A stretch of 41,463 bases of DNA from Pedosphaera sp. (lineage in GTDB: Bacteria; Verrucomicrobiota; Verrucomicrobiia; Limisphaerales; F1-12-MAGs170). The position numbers and the translations under genes are program-made. The first letter of the stretch is position 1. Each line of letters begins with the position of its first letter. Shown here in pieces: positions 1 to 8,900 of the stretch. Location: positions 1 to 41,463 of the forward strand of contig SIBF01000013.1 in NCBI GenBank assembly GCA_009695275.1. Reading direction: 5' to 3'. Under the pieces are notes generated by a model. That model was not told the DNA's origin. It searched no databases and was given only the letters and a program-made list of their open reading frames with translations.

Positions 1-851
1 CCCAGGCTGTAGATGTCACTGCGTGTGTCGATGTCCAGGCCGCTCATCTCCGCTTGTTCCGGGCTCATGTAAGCGGGCGTCCCAATGAACTGGCCGTGCT
101 GGGTGAAGATCGTCTTTTCCGTCAGCTCCTGTTGAGTGGCCTTGGCGATGCCGAAATCAATCACCTTCGGCACCGGCACTCCGTCATGCAGGGTGATCAT
201 GATGTTGGACGGCTTGATGTCGCGATGGATGATCCCCTTCTGATGCGCGTGCTGGATGGCCTGGCAAACCGCTATGAACAGATCCAACCGTTCCTTGGTG
301 GTGAGCTGATTGTCGTCGCAATACTTGGTGATCGGCACGCCCTTGACCAATTCCATGACGAAGTAAGGCCGGCCCGTCTCCGTCGCGCCCGCGTCGAGGA
401 CTTTGGCGATGTTCGGATGGTCCATCATCGCCAGCGCCTGTCGCTCCGCTTCAAACCGCGCGACGACCTGTTGCGTGTCCATCCCCAACTTGATGATCTT
501 GAGGGCGACCCGGCGTTTGACCGGTTCCTTCTGCTCGGCCAGATAAACCACGCCGAAGCCGCCCTCGCCGAGTTTCTGGAGCAGCTTGTAGCGATCAATC
601 ACCGCTCCCGGGCCTTCGGTGACGCGCGTTTCACTGATCAGAGTCGGCGCTCCCTCCACTGCGGCGGTTTCGAGGAACGAATCCTGTTTATGACTCTTCA
701 ACAATGCTTCCACACGGGATCGCAGCGACACATCGTTTTGACAGGCTCCTTCGAGGAAGCCCGCCTTGGCTTCGGGTGACTGAATCTCGACGGCGCGAAG
801 AAAAATGTCGCGGGCCTGTCGATCCCGCAGGGTCTGGTCTTGATGGTTCAT
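1..851 (-). CDS. Hanks-type serine/threonine protein kinase, 3' end cut by window edge
   Basis: This gene is open to the window edge; 283 codons are visible from the ATG at 851. A roughly 85-residue N-terminal region precedes the kinase fold. Seen: glycine loop GEGGFG (95-100), ATP-anchoring Lys in VALK (118), catalytic loop HRDIKPSN (209-216), metal-binding DFG (232-234), and activation/P+1 region [10 protein letters not shown] (257-266) followed by [10 protein letters not shown]. All key catalytic residues are present, so it should be an active kinase that phosphorylates Ser/Thr on unknown partners. It starts 62 nt after the sigma factor stop on the same strand, so the two are probably co-transcribed. 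In Planctomycetes and Verrucomicrobia this ECF-kinase pairing is common, and such kinases often carry C-terminal WD40, TPR or membrane segments; whether this one does lies outside the window. Confidence 0.95.
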   Translation of the reverse strand, partial: MNHQDQTLRDRQARDIFLRAVEIQSPEAKAGFLEGACQNDVSLRSRVEALLKSHKQDSFLETAAVEGAPTLISETRVTEGPGAVIDRYKLLQKLGEGGFGVVYLAEQKEPVKRRVALKIIKLGMDTQQVVARFEAERQALAMMDHPNIAKVLDAGATETGRPYFVMELVKGVPITKYCDDNQLTTKERLDLFIAVCQAIQHAHQKGIIHRDIKPSNIMITLHDGVPVPKVIDFGIAKATQQELTEKTIFTQHGQFIGTPAYMSPEQAEMSGLDIDTRSDIYSL

Positions 852-913
852 AGATGTTTCCATCCCTCAATGCGGCTGGCGGCGGAAAACCCGCCAACTT
901 TTTTCAACTTATT

Positions 914-1474
914 TTAGGTCTGACGCCGCATCGCATCCCGCAGCCAGGCTTTGGCAAAGGTCCAAAGCCGTTCAGCGCCGCGCAAGGTCAGCTCCATGGC
1001 TTCAGCAGCCTGGGTCATGTTCATGCCCACAAAGTATCGTAACTTTACAAGTCGGGCCGCATCCGCATCCACTCTTGCCAACTGATCCAGCACCTCGTGA
1101 AGAGCGAGCAGTTCATCCTCGGGAACTTTTACTTCGATCTGGGAATCTTCAAACACCACGGGGTTGGCCAGTCCGGAAGCAAGGCGCACCTGCCGTTTGC
1201 GGGCACGGTCGATCAGAATGCGCCGCATGGCCTCGGCGGCAGCGGCGAAGAAATGAGCGCGGTTCCGCCATCTGGATTGTTCGTCGACACCGAGTCGCAA
1301 CCAAGCTTCATGAACGAGCGCCGTGGGTTGAAGAGTTTGCCCGGGCTGCTCCCGGGCCATGCGCGCCGCCGCGAGCTTGCGGAGTTCATCGTAAACCAAC
1401 GGCAACAACTCCCCGGCAGCTTTGGAATCGCCTTGCTCAATGGCGTTGAGCAACTGGGTAACATCGGCGGGCAT
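914..1474 (-). CDS. ECF-type RNA polymerase sigma factor (TIGR02999-like)
   Basis: The product is 186 residues from the ATG at 1474; a TTG three codons upstream is the other possible start. Region 2 is the helical block YDELRKLAAARM...ALVHEAWLRL, followed by RNRAHFFAAAAEAMRRILIDRARKR, which is typical of the TIGR02999 ECF family of Verrucomicrobia, Planctomycetes and Acidobacteria. Region 4 is the C-terminal helix-turn-helix LVKLRYFVGMNMTQAAEAM...AERLWTFAKAWL. No anti-sigma gene is visible; the kinase gene follows after 62 nt. From family knowledge, such sigma factors may be controlled by the adjacent kinase rather than by a classical anti-sigma factor; applying that here is inference. No good Shine-Dalgarno sequence precedes the start, as for many genes in this window. 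Confidence 0.93.
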   Translation of the reverse strand: MPADVTQLLNAIEQGDSKAAGELLPLVYDELRKLAAARMAREQPGQTLQPTALVHEAWLRLGVDEQSRWRNRAHFFAAAAEAMRRILIDRARKRQVRLASGLANPVVFEDSQIEVKVPEDELLALHEVLDQLARVDADAARLVKLRYFVGMNMTQAAEAMELTLRGAERLWTFAKAWLRDAMRRQT

Positions 1475-1562
1475 GATGCCCAAGAGTGCGCGGTGTCCAT
1501 CGTTCAGACAAGCACTCGCTATGGATCATATCACCCCCACTCGCCGCTCAAGCAGGCCGCGC

Positions 1563-2855
1563 CTAATCCATCCATGTCTTGAGTAAATCGATCTTTGGCC
1601 AACGATCTACCGCGTCCGCCGCTCGATGAAGCGCTGCGTCAATGGCGTTGTCTGGAAGCTGGACATCATCCGAGCGCTGATTGAATAGCACCGCCCAGCT
1701 CAACCCATCCCATCGCCGGACCAGTAGTCCCCATGATCCGGGCAGGCTCCCATTATGCCACCGGTTCACCCGGCCCGCACCGACCCTGCGGTTCATCCAG
1801 CCACAACTGTAGTATTTGTCATCAACTTTGCCTTTGCCGTTCCGTGCGACGGGTGCCGGAGGAGGAGCAAACATCAAGCGGAGTGTGTCATGCTTGATGG
1901 GAGCCTTAACCGGCGACGTGTCGAAGGCAGCGGCGAAGCGGGTCAGATCCGATACCGAAGCCACCCAACCTCCGTGTGAATCCATTGCCTCTATGTTGAA
2001 GCTGCCATAAGGCGCTGGAACTTTTGCAGACGTTCCAGGAAACACGCTCTCCAACTTTGCATCCTCACTGGTGTAATATCGAACCTCACCCGGCTGCGCC
2101 TGATCCTCGAGCGACCTCCCAAGGCACATCCGCGTTATCCGGATCGGAACAAGGATTTGCTGGCGCACAAAATCCTCATACCTCATCCCAGCCACCTGCT
2201 CGATAACCCTGCCCAAGAGACAATACCCAAAGTTCGAGTAAGCGTAGCGTGCTCCAGGATCAAACTGCAGCGGCTGGTCCATCATGTATCGGATGATCTC
2301 AGGCGGACCGGGAGGCCCGGATGGACGATCCCTCCCCTTCTTGGCACCAATGCCAAACATGGGATCGAATGTCTGTTCAGGATCCCATCCGCCGGTGTGA
2401 TGCAACAAATGGCGAATCGTGATCTGACGGAACCTGGAGTCACGCGGCGGCTCATGCCCATCTGGCTCAGTGAGCCGGAGAACTTGAAGAACAGGCGCAT
2501 CCAAACTCAGCCTGCCTTCTTCGACGAGCTTGAGAACCGCCACCGCAGTAATGGGTTTGGAAAGGCTCGCTATCCGGAACAACGAATCCGTCCGCACAGG
2601 AAGCCCCTTTTCGCGATCCGCAAGCCCATAGCCCCTGGCATAAACAAGCCGCCCACGCCGCAGTACAGCAAGCGCTCCGCCGGGAACTCCGCGCTCCACC
2701 ATGAATCGCTCCATCTCCCGATCAAACGCTTCTCCCACACCCACCTGCCGTCGAGCAACGATCGACGTGCCCCGGACCCAACTTGCGCCGAGCAACAAAG
2801 CTCCCGCCACACCGACAAATTTTCGGCGGCTCAACTTGTTCCGGGTTTGAGTCAT
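1563..2855 (-). CDS. Beta-lactamase-family serine hydrolase with Tat signal
   Basis: A 430-residue protein from the ATG at 2855; an in-frame TTG at 2930 would add 25 residues ahead of the export signal and is less likely. The N-terminus has a twin-arginine motif SRRKFVG followed by a hydrophobic stretch, so folded export by the Tat pathway is expected. The class C beta-lactamase/penicillin-binding fold is shown by S-x-x-K in RIASLSKP (Ser97 and Lys100), Y-S-N in YAYSNFGYCLLG, and a late HNG motif in the position of the KTG box. This combination is common in esterases and D-aminopeptidase-like hydrolases, so the substrate cannot be told and beta-lactam hydrolysis should not be assumed. It lies 88 nt upstream of the sigma gene start on the same strand. 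Confidence 0.9.
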   Translation of the reverse strand: MTQTRNKLSRRKFVGVAGALLLGASWVRGTSIVARRQVGVGEAFDREMERFMVERGVPGGALAVLRRGRLVYARGYGLADREKGLPVRTDSLFRIASLSKPITAVAVLKLVEEGRLSLDAPVLQVLRLTEPDGHEPPRDSRFRQITIRHLLHHTGGWDPEQTFDPMFGIGAKKGRDRPSGPPGPPEIIRYMMDQPLQFDPGARYAYSNFGYCLLGRVIEQVAGMRYEDFVRQQILVPIRITRMCLGRSLEDQAQPGEVRYYTSEDAKLESVFPGTSAKVPAPYGSFNIEAMDSHGGWVASVSDLTRFAAAFDTSPVKAPIKHDTLRLMFAPPPAPVARNGKGKVDDKYYSCGWMNRRVGAGRVNRWHNGSLPGSWGLLVRRWDGLSWAVLFNQRSDDVQLPDNAIDAALHRAADAVDRWPKIDLLKTWMD

Positions 2856-2989
2856 CGCAGGTCGGCAAGAAATCGCGGGATCATTGAAGTCCAAAATCTC
2901 TTCACGGGGACTCGCAGCCTTATGTTCCAAGGCTCGCCGACTCTCTTCTGACGCTCACGTCGTCAGCTGGAATGGATCGGCTCCCACAT

Positions 2990-5900
2990 TTACCGGCTGA
3001 TGACGCGGTAGAAGCGAGCCAGTTCTGATTGCTGGGTTGGTTCGCTAAAGCTCAATCGTTCTGTTGCCGCAACAACATTGGTAAGCGGTGTCCATGATCC
3101 CGATGCAAGATCCACGGTAAATTGCACCTCGTAGTTCCGCCCGATCACGGCCTTCCATTCAAACCTCAAGGCACCATCAACCGCCAGCGTCGGGTTCGAT
3201 ACTTGTACCGATGAAACCGCTCCATCGGATGCCCCGGCTCCGGAAGCTCCGGAGACCGCCACGCGGAAGAATCGAAAAGGTGTCGTGGTCGGAAAGCAGG
3301 CTGAGGTGCTGCTCTGCGTGGCTTTGTTCGTGGAGATGGTATTCCAGTTCGCTGGCTCGATGTCTATCGATCCCTGGACTTGATACGTCGATCCCACGCT
3401 CGCCGTCCATCCAACGCAAATCTCCCTGCCCACGGTCAGCGTCGGCAGGACGAAAGTTCCGCCCGATGTAGGCGGTTGCACAATACTTCCAACCACTGCC
3501 ACGCGGAAGAATCTCTGCGGAATCGTGTTTGGCAGGCAGGCGGTCGTAGTCAACTGTGTGGCCTTGTTGGTGGAAAGGGTCGTCCATTGTGCAGGCTCAA
3601 TATCAACTGTGCCTTGGAGGTGGTAAGCGGTTCCAATCTGCGACGGCCAGCTTACGCAGAGGTCGGCAACGCCGACCGCCAGAGATGAATCAACAAAGCC
3701 GCCTGTCGCCGGTGGTGGAGTGGTTCCTCCACCAACCACAGCCACGCGGAAGAATCGCGTCGCGCCTGTTTTCGGGAAACAGACGTTCATGTTCGACTGC
3801 GCCGCCTTGTTGGTGGACAGATTCGTCCACTGCGCGGGCTCGATGGCATCCGTCCCCTGGACGTGGTAGGTGCTGCCCACGGTGGCAGTCCAGCCCACGC
3901 AGATTTCCGTACCGTTCTCAGCCACGGACGAGTCCACATACCCGCCACCGGTCGGTGTTGGTGGTGGTGTTGCCGCCCGGTACCGGGCGACCTGGAAGAA
4001 TTCATAACCCAGCACCTGATCCATGCAGAACGAAGATTCGCCATCCAGGAGAGAGTTGATGACAGGCGAAAGTTGAACCCATTTCTCGGCGTTGGGATCG
4101 CGCTTGCCTAAGATGACATATTGCTTGCCAGTCTCCGATCGATAGAAGAGGCAATTTTGACGATTGGTTTGTTCCCGGCGAAAATCCACCAGGTTTGTTT
4201 CCGTCAGTGGCAAACCCCTCGCGGTGATTCGAAAGCTGATGTCCGATCCCAACAGGGCCTGGATGGCAGCAAACCAATCGCCATTGTAAACGGTCGCCCC
4301 CACATCGACCGGTCGGATGCTCGTGAAGATGGGCGCATTGGAGCCTCCCGGGAACACCAGCGAGTTAGTTCCCGGCGGCAACTGATCCACCCCGACGTGC
4401 AAATTGCTCCCAATACTCATTCGATCCACGTCGAAATGCAGCCCTTGTAATTCCTCCTCGACAGGGAACACGAAAAAGTTTGTCGGCTGCGAGCCTGCGG
4501 CGATGGTGAACTCCACGGGAACGTCATTGGTCAGCCGGATCAGGTTGAAATTTGTGTTGAGCGTCGGAGTGGCACGAATGGAATAAATGACCGTATTCGT
4601 CGCGTGGCTATAAACACCAATGTGCCAGTCACCGGGCGTCAGGGGAACCGGTGCGGAATTCGTCGTAAGACTGATAAACTCGTTGGTGATGCCGGGCGCA
4701 TCGATCTGATAAGCAAAGTTGGTGAGCGTCGGCAGCGGCAGTCCCCGGCTGAGGATCATTCCCACATCCCCGTTTCTGGGCTGCAACTCCAGGTCCACCT
4801 TCTCCGCGATCGGGGAAACGCGGTACACAAAATAGTCAATGATCCCTTCCACAGGCGGGATGGCATTCGTATAGGCGATGCTGTCTCTCAGCCGGATGAT
4901 CGGACGAGGATTGCAGTCGCCCGCATCGAGGATCACATGGAACGAGTAACCGTTGGTCTCGCCGGAGCGTGAATTGTGAACCGCGAAGAAAAGCCGGCGA
5001 CCCTGCTTGAGCGGTGCCGGGTGAACCGCCCTGGCGCTCAGGAATACCGTGGCGAATCCGTCGCCACTTCCCTCATCGAAAGGATTGGAGTTGTTAACGG
5101 ATCTGAGGTCATCCGTGCCAGGGTCGCCGGTTGGCAATCCTTCGCGATCGGTGAGCAGTGTCAGCGAATCGAAATTGCCGCGAAGGAAGGCTGTTGCAAC
5201 CGTTGTCTGGTCACAGATATCGACGGCGAAGTAGTTTGTCTGGGCGTTCGTGAGTGAGCCACTAAAGACCAGGCCATTCGTCAAGGTCACCGCCCGCTGG
5301 ACGGGATCAGCATAGTCCAGATGCAGCCTCCAGCTGATCAACCGTGGATCACCTCGTGGCACTGGACCGAACCGGGTATCCGTCACCTCGAGACGCCACT
5401 CACCCAGCGCACGCTCGCCCTTGAATATCGAAAAGGATTCTTCGGGCATTACGTAAGCGGTGGCGGGAGCACCCAGATCCAACACCTGGACCGAATCGAC
5501 AAAGATACCGGACGGATAAACTGACTGGAGCTGGAGAAATGAATTAGTGCCAGTAGCTTGAAAAAGAATGCTCTCTGACTGCCAGTTGGTGCTTGTGAGA
5601 TACAAATAGCGGTTCTCCGACACACCTGGCACGGGCTCTCCGTATGCAATCTGAATCGCCTCGGGTCCGGACACATTGGTTTGGTAACGGCGTATTGCCA
5701 GGTTGATGAGATAAAAACTGTTGGGCTGAGTCGCGAACTCGCGCACGATGGCAGCCGGCTCATCGATCGAACCAAGCAGCTCCGCGAATTGAAAACCGGA
5801 ATCCGGTGACACGCCTGCAATGGACAGATCATCATGAATCTTGATCAGATTCCGGCTGACGTTCCAGCCAGAGATATTTGTGCCGGGCCCATAGACTCCA

Positions 5901-8900
5901 AGGCTCGCCTTTTCAAAGCCATCCACAAAGGCCGGTGGATTCGTTCCAATAAATGAATTGGTAAATGGTGCCAGAGTGAATTTGATCGGCAGAAGAGGAT
6001 TTGCGTAATTTGTACTCTCGGTAAACAAGGTGTAGGTGACGTTTGTGGATTTCCCCGCGCCATACCCCTGGTCCGTATCACCCCCACGGTTCTCCGCAAG
6101 CAATAGCCGGGTGCCTTGCGGGCTGACCAGGTGCAAGACCAGGTCCGACGGCCGCGGATGCTGAATGCGGACTCCGACTTCAACCGAGTTCACTTCCTTG
6201 TCCGCCTGCATGAAGACGGATGAACTGATCATTCCGCTGTCCAGCAAGGAAACTTCGTTCGTGATCGAAAGATTCCTCCCAGTATCAAGGTTCACGTCGA
6301 ACTCGAACAACAGAGCGAGATTTCCGTCCACGGCAATATCGGACGGATTACGCAGGCAGTAGAAGTAGCGCCCCGGAATCAAAGGTGGCTGATCGTAAAT
6401 TCCGAGGCTTACTTCACCAGATGGAGGGTCGATTCGGACGACTTTGTCGAACTCACCCGCCGTTGGCATGCTGTCGCGTCGGATATAAAGATCAACGGGA
6501 CCGGTGAGCTTCGTGGCGCGGAAGGTCATGTTGGTGACACCCGGGGGCACTTCCTGCACCCCACACGATTCACCAAATGGAGCCAGTTTGAAATCAATGC
6601 CCTTAAGTCCCGCCGCAGCCAGATTATCCCCGAAAGCGAAGGGATCGACCCGCAGCGTCAAGGATTCTACCCTGCCGGTGTGCGTCGGAGCGCTATCAAT
6701 CATGTTGAAGATCCAGACACCATCACCACGCCCCCCTGCAAAGTCTGTCAGCTTCCCCGGGCCATCGCTCCCCAATCTTCCAACCAGGGAACCGAGAAAA
6801 CTATCATCATATACGAAAAGCCCTCCAAACACGTCGAGGACGCCGTTGTTCAAGTTGTGATTGTTCAGCGCCACGGACTTCGAGTCATGCGAAAGAATTC
6901 CAATCAAGTCGCCCAGATCCTGGTGTGTGAGGAGATTGGTTGCGACAACGTTATAAATCGGTTGTGGAGAAATGCCGACGGCGAATATCTGCACGGCACC
7001 CGGCAAACTCGCCACTCCATCCGGAATCACCGCACGCGCCGGAAACCCCCGGAGCACCCGGCTGCCATTTTGATTCTCCTCGAAGGGGTCGTTGCTTGAA
7101 ATGACAACAAGCCCGTATTCGCCGCCCTGCTGGTCCTCGGACTTCACACCCACATAAAAGATTTCTCCGGGCTGGGCGTCGTTATAGACGATGGACTCGG
7201 TGCCGCCTCGTTTGATGGATTTCCTTGCACCCGCGACGGCGTTCGCGTCGAGCGTGAGCAGACCAGGATTTTTCGAGACGTAGAGATCAATGTCCGCTTC
7301 GAGCGAAGAGCGCGGCTCGGAAATATTTGGCGGGCGGAAAGTGATGAAGGCGACATTGGTTCCATTGGTCAATGTTGAGGTCGAGTTCGTCAGGAACGTA
7401 TTGGTGAACGTGTAAAAATTCCACTGAGCCGCAAGACCGTTCGCTCCAGGGACAAGAGTCGGATTGGCGCCGACACGCTGATTAAAGATTGGAATGCCGT
7501 TGGTGATGGTTGTGGCCTCCGGTTGTGGCACGACCTGCCTTGTGGTCGTGGCGTTTATCGTCATGCCGTTGGTAATCGTGGTGTCACCCAGCGACAAGAC
7601 CAAGGCATAATCTTGAACCACGTCGTTGACTCGCGCGGTGGTTTGATAAAACTCGCTGACCGCATTGACGTTCACCCGCCTGCCCACCACCGTCACGACG
7701 AGATTGGAGCCGCCAGGATCACGCAGAAACACATTCTCCACGTTGTTCACAACATCTGGCTGAGCAACCGAATTCGTCTCCGTCGCGGTAGAATAGTCGC
7801 TCTGAGCCGGAATGTTGTTCCCGTAGTAGGCCACGTGCGTCACGGTGTTCGAGACGATCAGGTCGAGGTCGTTGACCAGTTTCACGGCGGCGTTTGGATT
7901 GCCAGGAGGATCAGTCCACACGAGCGTTGCCCGGAAGGGAACTTGTTGCGCATTGGTCGAAAAAGCCACCCGCCAGGAACGCGCTTCACCCGTTGCAACT
8001 GCATTCGCGGGAGATTGATCATACATACGAAGTGGCCATCGAGCCTCAACCTGGTTGCCACCGAGCATCGCCGGAATAGAATTCGTCAGGTTCACCTGGC
8101 CCCAACCCTGGTGATTGATCGTGTTATTGATCTGAAGATCGTACGGCCCACCGAGCGAGCGTGCTCCGTTAATTAAGAGCGCTTTCATCATGGCCGGGCT
8201 GTTCGTCCGCCGTCCCCCTCCGAAAATGCGCTGCTCGAAGAACTCCTGCATCAATGCCAGCATGCCGGACACCACTGGAGTGGCCTGGCTCGTCCCAGAC
8301 TCAAACCGGTAATTTGGGGCAACGCTCTTGTTGACCTCCTGAATCACTTGCGACTTTCCGTCAGTTGGATCGAGTGATCTCGCCTCGTCCCAATAACCTG
8401 ATCGCGCACCGATGATGAAGGCTCCTGGCGCCATGACATCAGGCTTGAAACGTCCGTACGTTCCTTCGGTTCCGATACCCACGTTGCCACGACTCGAGAA
8501 TGCCGCCACTTCAAAATCACTGTCTGTCATGCCTTGAAACGGGGTGTTCGTAACCAGCGTAATGAGATTGGTTGTCCCCCCGTCAGCAGCGAGAATCCCG
8601 GTGATGTTGGTGATGACGACACTGTTGGTGATGGATCGGAGGCTCTCGATGGCTCCGACAGTGATTACATTCTTCGCGGTCGCGGGTGAAGAAACCGAAT
8701 TGGGAATGGCTCCCAACCCATTGTCGCTCCCCTCACCTGAGTTGCCGGCAGCGAAGACAAAGATCATGGGCTGTGATCGTTCCACATCCGGCAGCGCATC
8801 CCGAACGGCCGCGTCGAAACGCGCCGCCGCGGAATCGTACTCGTTCAAACCGGCGTAATTCCAACTGTTGTTTGAGATCATCGGTGCATTGACACTCCGG

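Noticed and set aside
54-779. 241-codon plus-strand open frame
   Set aside because: It lies antisense to the kinase catalytic domain, whose motifs ([17 protein letters not shown]) are clear on the minus strand.
876-906. GGCGG...CCGCC stem followed by T residues between sigma and kinase genes
   Set aside because: The T-tract follows only in the plus direction, whereas the genes are read on the minus strand, and the stem is short.
2157-2951. 264-codon plus-strand open frame
   Set aside because: Antisense to the serine hydrolase; no family character.
2949-2965. TGACG...CGTCA hairpin downstream of the protease
   Set aside because: Only 5 bp and no T-tract; not a convincing terminator.
3224-3946. 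Possible CRISPR-like regular repeat
   Set aside because: The regular spacing comes from protein repeats in the protease frame, with no short identical repeats separated by unique spacers.
7523-8176. 217-codon plus-strand open frame
   Set aside because: Antisense to the protease; its composition is that of a reverse-strand shadow.
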